From a virus, in the IMG/VR virus record IMGVR_UViG_3300017724_001155, positions 1 through 42,628 of that record: a stretch of DNA of 42,628 nucleotides; one strand, written 5' to 3'. Made by a program: the position numbers and the translations under genes. Every line of letters begins with the position of its first letter. Within the stretch, counting starts at the first letter, position 1. A model generated the notes under the pieces. The model was given only the letters and a program-made list of their open reading frames with translations, did no database searches and was not told the DNA's origin. Below, one piece after another: positions 17,101-24,656 of the stretch.

Positions 17101-17239
17101 TAACCGAGATTACTGCTTGATCACCCAGACCAGCAAATACTTCTGTAAAATTTAACTGAACTTTCTCAAATGCCGAGCGGATAGCATCTGCATTGGGATC
17201 GTCTGGGAATGCTCCGAAATCTATATTTCTTTGTGACAT
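14186..17239 (-). CDS. Repetitive tail-fibre-like protein, 1017 aa
   Basis: The N-terminus (MSQRNIDFGAFPDDPNADAI) looks like an attachment domain. The long shaft is built from about eight units marked by TAAQPNITSVGTL, GDGGGLSNI and VAGANVSGxV, typical of beta-helical trimeric fibres. The C-terminus (GDAFTLTTEINRVTSASASNG onward, about 915-1017) is non-repetitive and probably the tip or trimerisation part. The same repeat family occurs in the split fibre at 38.8-40.9 kb. GATAAATA and AGGAAAG lead the gene. Receptor and position on the virion are not known. The M15 peptidase gene follows after 32 bases. Confidence 0.75.
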   Translation of the reverse strand: MSQRNIDFGAFPDDPNADAIRSAFEKVQLNFTEVFAGLGDQAVISVNKTAGSGIQVNQPTGNVVISANIANWTVRSSTLDLGISNPGTLSVAKIENTSQSLYIDLPPTAVYAAGDFGYILANTSSGNGNIDGNNITLTNNVVAGNVYANTGIIGATTLTGTLSTAAQTNITSVGTLSGLTVTAPITGSVTGSAATAGTVTTAAQPNITSVGTLSALGVNGIVTAQSVTANTGLFTGDGGGLSNIAGANVGLVANATYAVSAGSTPLAGTVTTAAQPNITSVGTLSALSVTGNVSAGNVSGTGGVFTYVSGDGANLAAITGANVSGVVANATHAVSSDSANAVAGPNVTGQVNFAVTANAVAGANVSGEVTNAAIANSVAGANVSGEVGFSVVANSVAGANVSGTVANATYAVSAGTVETGAQPNITSTGTLTSLNVTGNVDAGNLTTTGLITGDGGGLSNISVSAGAAITNGTSNAIVDTNGPFRVSINGSANVVQVKDSGTNMEVAGSMSVSGGFDNNIDFNSTSNLGPESNVTITGGVANAFLRTDGAGVLSWSTAVTAAPGANTQVIFNDGSGLYAGNTGFTFTKTTGTFTAPVISGPLSTAAQPNITSVGTLTSLILGGTLNTNSDIITNAGNIEISAGTGTFKGDGSGLSSITGANVSEVPLATTATTAVTANAVAGANVSGQVSFAATANAVAGGNVSGEVGFASVANSVSGSNVVGAVSSATTATTAQTVTTPAQGNITSVGTLTGLDVNGLITAVNITANTGLISGDGGGLSNIVGSNVSGAVSSATVATSATTAGTVTTAAQPNITSVGSLTSLTVTGNVSVGNISATRGTFTSVSGDGANLTNLTGSNVGGQVGFAAIANNVAGGNVTGVVANSTYAASAGSAPLAGTVTTAAQPNITSVSSFLFHSSSDSVSASGSSQGDAFTLTTEINRVTSASASNGIKLPVAQGGLVVFIINTVSNSFKVYPNTSDEINSLGTNNAFTHPEGATLQYICTNSANWYTVGATYA

Positions 17240-17261
17240 AACAATTCTTTCCTAATAGTAG

Positions 17262-17269
17262 TATTTATC
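17262..17269 (-). promoter_or_regulatory. Late-type promoter octamer GATAAATA
   Basis: GATAAATA on the minus strand, 22 bases before the 1017-residue fibre ATG, with AGGAAAG in the leader. Confidence 0.7.
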
Positions 17270-17298
17270 GTTTGGAGATATTCTTCGTTATCCAAAAA

Positions 17299-17321
17299 AA
17301 TACCCGACATTGCCGGGTATT
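17299..17321 (-). terminator. Rho-independent terminator of the acidic repeat-protein gene
   Basis: AATACCCG-ACATTGC-CGGGTATT, an 8-bp stem followed by TTTTTTT on the minus strand. It is located 25 bases after the stop at 17346 and upstream of the next late promoter. Confidence 0.85.
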
Positions 17322-17345
17322 ATAAAAGTAAAAACTTCGTAGTTA

Positions 17346-20300
17346 TTATTTTTCAGATAGGCTGTCAAGTTTGTTCAACATAGTTGCAAAACCAGATGAT
17401 GATAAAACACTGCCTTCTTTAACTAAGTCAGCACCGTTATATCCCATTCTGTCATCTTGACCAGCAACAACTGGAATAGTTGTTTGACCTGTTGATTTCT
17501 GTTTGTTAAGTCCACCAGAGATAACTTTAGTCATAAAGTCAATGTCTTGCTCAAACGAAGTTTCCATGCCATCTTTACCAGCATCGTTAGCCCATTCGTC
17601 AAGTTTCTCTTCTTTCATGTCTCCACATGCTTCATCAACATCTTTATCGTCTTTTTTACCTTTCTTTTTATCTTGGTATGCTTTAAGACCTGCTGGAAGT
17701 TTACCTTCTTCTAAATCATCTTCTGATACTGCAAATTCTCTTTGATCATCAGTTTGAGTTTCAGTTACAGGTTCGATTGATCCATCTAAACTATCAGCAG
17801 ATGCATCTTCTGCACCTTCTGTTGTTAAGTTATCATCGTCATGTTGTGATAAAGGCTGAGTAGGCTGTTCTGATGCTTCTACACCGACTTCTGCTAGTAA
17901 GTCTAAAGTTCTGAGATTTTCTTCTAAAGAAGGCTTTCTGTCTTCTTTATCTCTCTTACCCCACGCACCATCTGTGTCATCTCTACGGCCTTTTTCACTC
18001 TGTTTCTTACCAGATTCTTTGCCATGCTTCTCGCCATCAGACTCGTCTTCTCTATCATCATAGCCTTGTTTTTTAAATTCATCTAACTGAGCAAGTTCAT
18101 CTAACTGTGCAAGAGTTTCTTCTAATGACTTAGGATCGTTATGGTCTTCTTTGTCTCTTTTGCCATACTTACCACGTTCATCATCTCTGCGATCCTTCAT
18201 TGACTGCTTCTTATCAGATTCTTTGCCGTCTTTCATTCCGAGTTGTTCGTCTTCTCTATCATCGTAGCCTTGACCTTCATCTGCTCTGTGATGATCTTTG
18301 TAATCATCATATTCTAAATCTTTAGTGACATCTTCGCCATCTCTACCTGAGTGCTTACGACCATCATAATGTGCATCATGTGCAACTTCTTTACCTGCTC
18401 TTTCAGCATGGTCGTCCATCTCTGCATCTGATTCTTCTTCTAAATGCCCACCATGTCTATGACCGAAGTCATCACGTGATTGATCTCTACGACCTGCATA
18501 GTCATCATCTTTACCAGATTCCTTGCCATCTTTCATGCCAAGTTGCTCGTCTTCTCTATCGTTATAGCCTTGCTTTTCTTCTAAATGCCCACCATGTCTA
18601 TGACCGAAGTCATCACGTGACTGATCTCTACGTCCTGCGTAGTCATCATCTTTACCAGACTCTTTGCCGTCTTTCATACCGAGTTGTTCGTCTTCTCTGT
18701 CATTGTAACCTTGATCTTCCATTGTTTTGTCGCCACATGCTTCTTCCATATGATCATCTGAACCACATGATTCGCATGTTTCTTTTTCATCAACAATTTC
18801 TTCTTCGTAGTCAACAGTTCCTGGTGCTTCTGCATCATCTTCCATATCGACAATACCCATTAACTTGAGCATGTCATCATGTGAACTTTGAGGCTCTTCT
18901 GATGGTGATTCTGAACCATAGAATGATACGTCTGCAACATCTGGTGTTACAACTTCTAATTCAGGATCTCCATAGTTGCCCATGCCTACGTCTTTAACAA
19001 ACTTGATTAACTTATCTGCTTCTGCATCTGTAGCATTAACACTAACTCTGTCTTCTTGTCCTTCCATTCCAGACTGAACTGAGATGTTAACACCTTCTTC
19101 TACAGTCTGATCTTCATTTAATACAGACTCTAGTTCTGCTTCTAATGATTCAAATGTCCAGGCATCTTCATATGTTGCTTCTTTGTCGCCTTCAGTTGAT
19201 GCATTCCAGTCATACTTGTCATCTAAACCAGCATCTTTTTCTTGTTCTGCTACAGTTTTTGTGAATTCTTTTCCGCCTACAGTGAACTTTTCGCCCTTGC
19301 TTACTTTGTCCATTGCCCCTGAAAATGCATTGCCTTCATCCATCTCTGCTTCGTCCATCGCACCGTAAGATGCCATAGTAGATACAACTTCTGATTCAGG
19401 TTCTTCATGCACGATTCCTACGATTGGCTCGTTACGAATTCCCATTTCTTTTGTAGAATCTTCATAAGCGTTCTTTACGCCACATGCTTCATCAAGGCCA
19501 TGTTTGTAACCTTCGTGGTATGCCTTATGACCTTCAGATCCTTCGTCATGTGGACATGCATAAGATCCTTTACATAAACCATGAGCATGACCCATGTGCT
19601 TCGCCGCTTTCAGAATGTGATCAGCGCCTTCTTTTAAGTTTGTTTTAGTATTTTTAATCATAATATTAAGTTCTTTTTGATTGCACTTAGGGTGCAGTTG
19701 TTTTATTTGTGATGTAGACAAGCCTTCTGAACACATAGATTTCACTTTAGAAATACTAGGTAGTTTACTAGATTTGCTTATCTTACCCTTAGCCTTTTCT
19801 TTTACAAGTTGAGGCGTATCAGAATCATTGGCTGCCAGAGCGGCGTTTGCCGCGGCGTTGCCTTTTTCATCATTAGTTGAATTTGGAGACCCATCATCTG
19901 CTGGATATTGAGCACCTTCTGCCATGTCTCTATTATCGCCACTTAGTGGAGATGTAAGATCCATTGATGATTCAGGTGGTGTGTCAGTTTCTGCTACTTT
20001 ACCTTTCCAATCTTTCTTAGATCGTATAGCAAAATTAATTTGTCGTAATTTAGAAGTTTCTTCTTTAGTTCTGTCTTCTTTGCTTTTTAATGCTGAACGG
20101 GCTTTTTGCAATTCTGCGATAGTTTTGTCTGCCCATTTACCAGTAGATTTAATCTTAGTGTCACCAGCCCATTTTTCATCGAGTTCTTCTTCGTTTATCT
20201 CAGAATCACCCATTGTTAAGTTACCTTTATCAATTGCTGTTTGGATTTGGTTTGCTGTATTTGCATCTTTTACTGTGCCGATTGTCTCGCCATCTTGTGT

Positions 20301-20630
20301 AATATGTTGTGCTCCAGGGTCTGCTGGTTCTAATTTAAGTTCTTCAAAGACATTTCTTAATGTACCCTTAACGATACCAACACTTTCATCTAAATCTGGA
20401 TCAAAATTATCTGATCTTTGTCTATACCCATAAAAACTTCCTTCTTTTTCATCGTCTTTATTTCTAAGTTTTTCTTGGTGTTTTTCAATAGCCTTTCGTC
20501 TTTTTGTTGCTTCTGAATCTGGTGCAGTCGGGTTTGGAATTTTTTGATCGGCTTCTGTTAACATAGTAGTAGACTCAGTAGAGTCTTCTGACATGTCATT
20601 GAATTGCGTTAAAATCTTTTTAAAGTCCAT
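17346..20630 (-). CDS. Very acidic 1094-aa protein with internal 47-residue repeats
   Basis: Function not recognised. It begins MDFKKILTQFNDMSEDSTES and ends with a short helical segment (SGFATMLNKLDSLSEK). Nearly all of the middle is charged and low in complexity, rich in Asp, Glu, Lys and Gly, with His clusters (HRHGGHLEE) and Cys pairs (CESCGSDDH, about residues 610-620). Four copies of a QGYxDREDEQLGMKDGKES unit start near residues 640, 687, 787 and 855. Position among head genes with its own terminator suggests a prohead core or internal head protein (inference); metal binding by the His/Cys parts is possible. AAGGAT precedes the ATG, 10 bases after the upstream gene. Confidence 0.6.
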   Translation of the reverse strand: MDFKKILTQFNDMSEDSTESTTMLTEADQKIPNPTAPDSEATKRRKAIEKHQEKLRNKDDEKEGSFYGYRQRSDNFDPDLDESVGIVKGTLRNVFEELKLEPADPGAQHITQDGETIGTVKDANTANQIQTAIDKGNLTMGDSEINEEELDEKWAGDTKIKSTGKWADKTIAELQKARSALKSKEDRTKEETSKLRQINFAIRSKKDWKGKVAETDTPPESSMDLTSPLSGDNRDMAEGAQYPADDGSPNSTNDEKGNAAANAALAANDSDTPQLVKEKAKGKISKSSKLPSISKVKSMCSEGLSTSQIKQLHPKCNQKELNIMIKNTKTNLKEGADHILKAAKHMGHAHGLCKGSYACPHDEGSEGHKAYHEGYKHGLDEACGVKNAYEDSTKEMGIRNEPIVGIVHEEPESEVVSTMASYGAMDEAEMDEGNAFSGAMDKVSKGEKFTVGGKEFTKTVAEQEKDAGLDDKYDWNASTEGDKEATYEDAWTFESLEAELESVLNEDQTVEEGVNISVQSGMEGQEDRVSVNATDAEADKLIKFVKDVGMGNYGDPELEVVTPDVADVSFYGSESPSEEPQSSHDDMLKLMGIVDMEDDAEAPGTVDYEEEIVDEKETCESCGSDDHMEEACGDKTMEDQGYNDREDEQLGMKDGKESGKDDDYAGRRDQSRDDFGHRHGGHLEEKQGYNDREDEQLGMKDGKESGKDDDYAGRRDQSRDDFGHRHGGHLEEESDAEMDDHAERAGKEVAHDAHYDGRKHSGRDGEDVTKDLEYDDYKDHHRADEGQGYDDREDEQLGMKDGKESDKKQSMKDRRDDERGKYGKRDKEDHNDPKSLEETLAQLDELAQLDEFKKQGYDDREDESDGEKHGKESGKKQSEKGRRDDTDGAWGKRDKEDRKPSLEENLRTLDLLAEVGVEASEQPTQPLSQHDDDNLTTEGAEDASADSLDGSIEPVTETQTDDQREFAVSEDDLEEGKLPAGLKAYQDKKKGKKDDKDVDEACGDMKEEKLDEWANDAGKDGMETSFEQDIDFMTKVISGGLNKQKSTGQTTIPVVAGQDDRMGYNGADLVKEGSVLSSSGFATMLNKLDSLSEK
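17931..18713 (-). repeat. Coding repeats of about 141 bp in the acidic protein gene
   Basis: Copies begin with the QGY codons at 18713, 18572, 18272 and 18068 (minus strand). The first two are perfectly spaced at 141 bases and nearly identical in DNA. The other two are diverged and separated by unique acidic sequence. Confidence 0.85.
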
Positions 20631-20640
20631 AGTTAAATCC

Positions 20641-21261
20641 TTATAGTCCCGCTGATGTTTCAGGCTTAGGCTGTCGTTTTACATCAGTAAACGGACTCTT
20701 TTGCCCTTTAACTGAATCATCTGTCCAAGGCTTCCAAGGATCAAATGAATCTTTAGTATTCTTTTGATCAGCAGGTAAACCTACTTTACCGACGTTCTTA
20801 TATTCTGCATGTTTGTGTATGCTGTCTAAGTACTTATCACCATATTCTTCACTTGCTTCTTTTCCATTATCTTCTAATTCAGGTTCGCCTAATGCTGGTG
20901 ATGCTTGATTTTCGTATTGCTCCATTTCATCATTAATACCGTCATTGTATGCAGTATTAACCATTCTTACATAGTTGATGTTATGACCTAGTAATTGAGC
21001 CATTTGTTGAACCATTGGTTCAGTACATGGGTATGCAAACTTGCATGTAAATATATGTACAGGCTCATTATTTAAATTTGGAAATCCATATGGATTTGCT
21101 TGAATTGGTGTTGATTTTGGACCTTTGATTTCAACTGGTGAGAACTTATCTAAGTTGAATTTAAACAACTCCAAGAAGTTCTTGTCAACGTCACCGGCTA
21201 CTTTAATTGTGTAGTCATAAGTGTGGACGCTTTCTGCGATAAATTGTTTAAGATTTCTCAT
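20641..21261 (-). CDS. Conserved-looking virion/assembly protein, 206 aa
   Basis: Function not recognised. The first 110 residues look like a small alpha/beta domain (MRNLKQFIAESVHTYDYTIKVAGDV and VHIFTCKFAYPCTEPMVQQMAQLLGH). The second half is charged and probably disordered. The N-terminal pattern MxxLKxFIxE resembles prohead core and head-associated proteins of T4-like phages, but that is weak evidence. It sits between the gp16-like gene and the acidic protein, led by GATAAATA with a GGGAAC ribosome site. A head-assembly role is the best guess. Confidence 0.55.
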   Translation of the reverse strand: MRNLKQFIAESVHTYDYTIKVAGDVDKNFLELFKFNLDKFSPVEIKGPKSTPIQANPYGFPNLNNEPVHIFTCKFAYPCTEPMVQQMAQLLGHNINYVRMVNTAYNDGINDEMEQYENQASPALGEPELEDNGKEASEEYGDKYLDSIHKHAEYKNVGKVGLPADQKNTKDSFDPWKPWTDDSVKGQKSPFTDVKRQPKPETSAGL

Positions 21262-21283
21262 AATGTTTTGTTCCCGTGTAATA

Positions 21284-21291
21284 TATTTATC
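21284..21291 (-). promoter_or_regulatory. Late-type promoter octamer GATAAATA overlapping a stop codon
   Basis: GATAAATA on the minus strand; its first two bases are part of the TGA of the gp16-like gene. The ATG at 21261 lies 22 bases downstream. Confidence 0.7.
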
Positions 21292-21772
21292 ATTCTTCTG
21301 TATTTTTAGCAGATAAAACTCGTAGTAATTCGTTACGATCCAAGTTTTGTCCTTCGCCTAAAGGAATATTATCGATCTTTTCATCAGCCTTTGCTTGACG
21401 TTGATCTAATGTTGCTTTCTTTAATTGTAGATCAATCATCTTTAATTTTTTGTTTAGTTTAGCAGTCTTAGCAGTAATAGCATGATTCAACATATTACTA
21501 GCAACACTAAAAATGTCACCGCTGAAACGTGAATCAACTTGCATTCCTAAATCCATTAAATCTTGGAAACTAGTTTCTGCTTTCTTGCTCAGTTCATCCA
21601 TCTCTCTATCAGATGCTTCTAAGCCTCTAACTGTAGGCAAAGCAGTTTCAATCTTTTCTAAGTTACTTAATGCTTCTTTAGTAACTTCTTCTGCTACGCC
21701 TGGAATAGGCTCATTCAATTCATTGTCTTCGTTAGAAGCAATATCAAATAATTCTTCAAGTTTCTTAGTCAT
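21290..21772 (-). CDS. Probable small terminase subunit, gp16-like
   Basis: A 160-residue helical protein, close to T4 gp16 (164). The pattern is also similar: an acidic N-terminus (LEELFDIASNEDNELNE), then two long helices separated by a short loop (about residues 53-75 and 85-115, DLMDLGMQVDSRFSGDIFSVAS and LNKKLKMIDLQLKK), and a polar C-terminus. gp16 forms a ring that recognises DNA and regulates the gp17 packaging motor; gp17 is not in the window, which weakens the call. The ATG lies exactly 5 bases after GATAAATA with no Shine-Dalgarno, so a leaderless late message is predicted. gp4 lies immediately upstream. Confidence 0.5.
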   Translation of the reverse strand: MTKKLEELFDIASNEDNELNEPIPGVAEEVTKEALSNLEKIETALPTVRGLEASDREMDELSKKAETSFQDLMDLGMQVDSRFSGDIFSVASNMLNHAITAKTAKLNKKLKMIDLQLKKATLDQRQAKADEKIDNIPLGEGQNLDRNELLRVLSAKNTEE

Positions 21773-21777
21773 ACAAG

Positions 21778-21785
21778 TATTTATC
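21778..21785 (-). promoter_or_regulatory. Late-type promoter octamer GATAAATA, start-proximal
   Basis: GATAAATA on the minus strand touches the last base of the gp4 stop codon. CTTGT separates it from the ATG at 21772. Confidence 0.7.
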
Positions 21786-22231
21786 TACTTACTACGACCG
21801 TTGTAGAAAAGATCGTCTTCAGTAACAACTCTGAATTGAATGCCTTGAGTTTTGCAATATGCTTGAGCATACTTCCACTTAGCATGATTGATAGCAACAG
21901 TAATTGCAGTCTTAGGATTAGTTCTTTTTTCTTCAATGATACTTTGTGCTTTTGGTTTGATTTCGATCAGTTCTGCTTTTTTTCTACCAGTTCTATCTTG
22001 GTAGACAATAAAGAAATCTGGTATGTAATTTTTTCGTTTGCCTGTAATAGGATGTATATAAGGAATTGCTATAGATTCACTAGCCCATTGCAACACTTTG
22101 TCATTACTATCACAAAAGATCATAAACGTAAGTTCCCATCCAGATCGATATGTTGGCTTACCTTTGCCTACATATTTTTGTGGATTTCTTACAGTGTATC
22201 TGCCTTGTGCGTATTTTTGTCTACGAGCCAT
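21785..22231 (-). CDS. 4: Head completion protein gp4, nuclease-like fold
   Basis: A 148-residue protein with the gp4 signature. A basic N-terminus (ARRQKYAQGRYTVRNPQKYVG) is followed by YRSGWE, then VLQWASESIAIPYIHP, NYIPDFFIVY and a core ELIEIKPKAQ. The order E, PDF and EIKP is that of TnsA-type PD-(D/E)XK nucleases, to which gp4/gp50 is related. In T4 the protein is needed to complete the filled head before tail joining. It starts with ATG after AAGG, 12 bases downstream of the preceding stop. The gp16-like gene follows. Confidence 0.8.
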   Translation of the reverse strand: MARRQKYAQGRYTVRNPQKYVGKGKPTYRSGWELTFMIFCDSNDKVLQWASESIAIPYIHPITGKRKNYIPDFFIVYQDRTGRKKAELIEIKPKAQSIIEEKRTNPKTAITVAINHAKWKYAQAYCKTQGIQFRVVTEDDLFYNGRSK

Positions 22232-22243
22232 TATAGGGCCTTG

Positions 22244-22621
22244 TTATGCAATGATATTACGTTGTACTGCTTGATTAGGACTTACGACAGTGCTGATTCC
22301 ATATAATGCAGTTTTAGATTTTAATAGATTTAAATAATATGCCATTTCGCTATTTACTTGTATACTTGTTTCTACATTAGTTCTAAAATAATCCATAAAC
22401 ACCATGATATCTGTGCCTGTTTGTTGTGCAATTTTAAACAACACAGATGCGAATTTTTTTGCAGTATCTTTTGTACTTTCAGAATTAGGGTCGCCTTTTA
22501 ATACTCCAACAAAGTATGAATTTACTACGTCCCATTCATTGACAGGAACACTTAATGGTTCTGCATAAAAACTATCGAATATTTCTAGTGTGTTTTCTGT
22601 TTGTACTACTTCTAATGCCAT
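22244..22621 (-). CDS. Small conserved-looking virion/assembly protein, 125 aa
   Basis: Function not recognised. It is predicted to be mostly helical (TKDTAKKFASVLFKIAQQTGTDIMVFMDYFRTN) and ends in a polar tail with SPNQAVQRNIIA. The arrangement tube-fold protein, small helical protein, gp4 seems familiar to me from marine T4-like phages, but I cannot name the gene. The ATG follows the upstream TAA by one base, so it is coupled to the gp48/54-like gene and probably acts in the same baseplate or neck assembly step. Confidence 0.6.
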   Translation of the reverse strand: MALEVVQTENTLEIFDSFYAEPLSVPVNEWDVVNSYFVGVLKGDPNSESTKDTAKKFASVLFKIAQQTGTDIMVFMDYFRTNVETSIQVNSEMAYYLNLLKSKTALYGISTVVSPNQAVQRNIIA

Positions 22622-22622
22622 T

Positions 22623-23831
22623 TTAACCGAATCCTAAATTTCTACTTATGTTACTTACTACACTCTCACCAAAATTCTGTTCCCCAGCATTTGCTCCACT
22701 GCCAGTAGTATTATTATTGTTTGCGGCTGTGGCACCACCTTGGTTAGAGATTTGAATCAATGCTGGACTTGCACCCATAGTAGGTGACCCAGAACCACCG
22801 CCATCACCAAATAAGCCGCCAGTTAATTTGTCTATAACAGCATCTTTAACTGCATCTTTAATACCGTCTTTAACAGCATCTTTTGCTTGTGCAATAACTG
22901 CTGATGGATCTAATTGTGAAAGTTTTGCTAATGCTTGTGCTTTTTCAAATGCAGTAGCATTCGGATCATTAAGAATAGCCATCTGTGCTGATGCCCCTCC
23001 TAATCCACCGACTCCTTGCCCTAATTGTTCGTTTGGACTATCTGTGTAGTCATAGTGTGCTTCAAGTCCAAATCCAGTAACTGCATCAATACCTTTAGGT
23101 CCATCTTCTTCCAGATTAAATTCTCCAGTATTGTGTGTTACTGTTTCATAATCAATTGTCATATTGTGTTGCATTGTTCCTTCAGGCTGATCATATGCAT
23201 ATGTATCGCCAGACCAGTTTGTAATAATTGGATTAATGAATGTATAAGCAATGTATTGATTGTTCCACAAACCATAAACTGTTATATCTTTGAAAAAAGA
23301 AGGTCTTTCTTGTTGTCCTGTAAAAGAATCTCCTCTATATCCATATTGCATGTCGCCAGATAAAGAAGGATCATATATATTACGTCTGTTATAAGTCTTT
23401 GTATCACCACTACCTAATTCTGGATTAAATGAATCTGCATAGTAATATTGATAATAAGCATTCCACATTGCTGTGATTTGAGATGCATTGTCATCATGGA
23501 ATGTAAAATCTACAGGCTCATATTTAATTTTGCTTTGTATAATACGTTTTCTATTGTACTGATTCAACGTGTCAGTTTCAAATCTAAAAGAAGGAAGTTT
23601 AACTGATTTAACTAGTATTCCATAATTATTAGAAGCAACACCTGCGGGAGGAGTCCATGCGTCTGAATTGATATTAAAATAAGTATGAAAAAGAAATTTA
23701 ACTTTAGGAGCATTTGAAAACTTATTCGGAATAAAAGTTTTAGCCGCATGTGTATAGTCTCTTAAGTAAACATCACTTAGAAACGCTCCGACTAAACTAT
23801 CTTTTAGACTAGTAAATGCTGGATCAGCCAT
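22623..23831 (-). CDS. Baseplate tail-tube initiator/cap-like protein (gp54/gp48 type)
   Basis: A 402-residue protein. Residues 1-250 carry the tube-protein pattern: VKSVKLPSFRFETDTLNQYN, then PVDFTFHDDNASQITAMWNAYYQYYYAD and a later MTIDYETVTHN. T4 gp54 has the equivalent SVKMPENRLSYET and LVISFRMDSEACNYRAMQDWV. gp48 and gp54 cap the hub and start tube polymerisation; which of the two this is cannot be told. The C-terminal 130 residues hold an amphipathic repeat (KDAVKDGIKDAVKDAVIDKL, about 315-335) and a Gly/Asn-rich tail. It is led by GATAAATA and AGGAGA. Confidence 0.65.
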   Translation of the reverse strand: MADPAFTSLKDSLVGAFLSDVYLRDYTHAAKTFIPNKFSNAPKVKFLFHTYFNINSDAWTPPAGVASNNYGILVKSVKLPSFRFETDTLNQYNRKRIIQSKIKYEPVDFTFHDDNASQITAMWNAYYQYYYADSFNPELGSGDTKTYNRRNIYDPSLSGDMQYGYRGDSFTGQQERPSFFKDITVYGLWNNQYIAYTFINPIITNWSGDTYAYDQPEGTMQHNMTIDYETVTHNTGEFNLEEDGPKGIDAVTGFGLEAHYDYTDSPNEQLGQGVGGLGGASAQMAILNDPNATAFEKAQALAKLSQLDPSAVIAQAKDAVKDGIKDAVKDAVIDKLTGGLFGDGGGSGSPTMGASPALIQISNQGGATAANNNNTTGSGANAGEQNFGESVVSNISRNLGFG

Positions 23832-23849
23832 ATATTTCTCCTATAGTCT

Positions 23850-23857
23850 TATTTATC
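23850..23857 (-). promoter_or_regulatory. Late-type promoter octamer GATAAATA
   Basis: GATAAATA on the minus strand, 18 bases before the ATG at 23831, with TAGGAGA in the leader. Confidence 0.7.
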
Positions 23858-23875
23858 TCTTTAAAAACCCCATAA

Positions 23876-23899
23876 AAAAACCGGGCGAACCCGGTTTTT
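23876..23899 (-). terminator. Rho-independent terminator of gp19
   Basis: AAAAACCGGG-CGAA-CCCGGTTTTT, a 10-bp stem. On the minus strand the loop reads TTCG (a stable UUCG-type tetraloop) and a T-run follows. It is located 19 bases after the gp19 stop. Confidence 0.9.
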
Positions 23900-23918
23900 A
23901 AATTTACTCTGTTTGCTA

Positions 23919-24569
23919 TTAACCAGTAGCAGTACCTTGATCTGGTGCTGATACAGCATCCGCGATAGTTCCTGGTCCACCTACTCCGATCAATGCTCCT
24001 GCTCCGTCAGTTTGAACAGCATTATCATATGATACTGTTAAAGCAATTTGCACTGCTTCTGATGTTGCATAGTTTAACTGATTGTAGTTTGCTTGTTCTA
24101 AGTAGCAACCTGCTAGTTCCCATTGCTCTAAGATTACAGGATCTTTAACTCCATTACCACCATCTAAGATGTCAATGTTCATTGCGAATTTGTAATCGGC
24201 TCCTGAAGCAGATGATGCCTGCTCAAAGAAGTCTAGTTGTCTTTGCAACTGGGCGCCAACTGCTTTAGAAACAACGCCTGATGCATCGTCTCTAATGTTA
24301 ACCTGAAGTGGCTGCCATGAATGTTTACCTGCTAGATAAATCTGTGAATTATAAACAGGAACTGTAATTTTTGCGAACTGTAACTGTGGTCTTGCTACAT
24401 CAATAACTTGACGTGTCAATGTAACTGAACCTTCAGCATCACTACCAATTCCAAAGTTAGTAAACCCAACCCGGAATCTGTATTGAAGTTTAGGCATCAA
24501 TAAGTTGACGTTCTCCCTACCTTCTGGTTTAACTGAAAGGTTTTTTAAAGTATCTGAGGCTGATGCCAT
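23919..24569 (-). CDS. 19: Tail tube protein gp19
   Basis: A 216-residue tail tube subunit. LLMPKLQYRFRVGFTNFG near the N-terminus, ITVPVYNSQIYLAGKHSWQPLQVNIRDD in the middle and VILEQWELAGCYLEQANYNQLNYATSE are the usual gp19 segments. T4 gp19 is 163 residues; the extra length is a short insertion and a Gly/Ala-rich tail (DGAGALIGVGGPGT). It forms the hexameric rings of the inner tube inside the gp18 sheath. It has its own late promoter and terminator, which suits a protein needed in high copy. Confidence 0.92.
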   Translation of the reverse strand: MASASDTLKNLSVKPEGRENVNLLMPKLQYRFRVGFTNFGIGSDAEGSVTLTRQVIDVARPQLQFAKITVPVYNSQIYLAGKHSWQPLQVNIRDDASGVVSKAVGAQLQRQLDFFEQASSASGADYKFAMNIDILDGGNGVKDPVILEQWELAGCYLEQANYNQLNYATSEAVQIALTVSYDNAVQTDGAGALIGVGGPGTIADAVSAPDQGTATG

Positions 24570-24604
24570 TTTAATCTCCTAATATTAAATATATCTCTTA
24601 AATA

Positions 24605-24612
24605 TATTTATC
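24605..24612 (-). promoter_or_regulatory. Late-type promoter octamer GATAAATA of gp19
   Basis: GATAAATA on the minus strand, 35 bases before the ATG at 24569; TTAGGAGA is the ribosome site. It lies just after the gp18 terminator. Confidence 0.75.
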
Positions 24613-24624
24613 TTTTTTTTTAAT

Positions 24625-24646
24625 CAAAGAGGCCGAAGCCTCTTTG
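24625..24646 (-). terminator. Hairpin terminator of gp18
   Basis: CAAAGAGGC-CGAA-GCCTCTTTG, a 9-bp stem with a TTCG loop on the minus strand, 10 bases after the gp18 stop. The T-run begins a few bases after the stem (GATT, then a long A-run), so termination may be partial. Confidence 0.7.
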
Positions 24647-24656
24647 TATATCTTTT

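Noticed and set aside
18371-18868. Plus-strand frame rich in His and Leu opposite the acidic repeats
   Set aside because: It is the antisense reading of the Asp/Glu repeats, with no start signals and no protein-like composition.
21290-21772. Complete terminase pair
   Set aside because: Only a gp16-like small subunit is plausible; no gp17-type ATPase/nuclease gene lies nearby.
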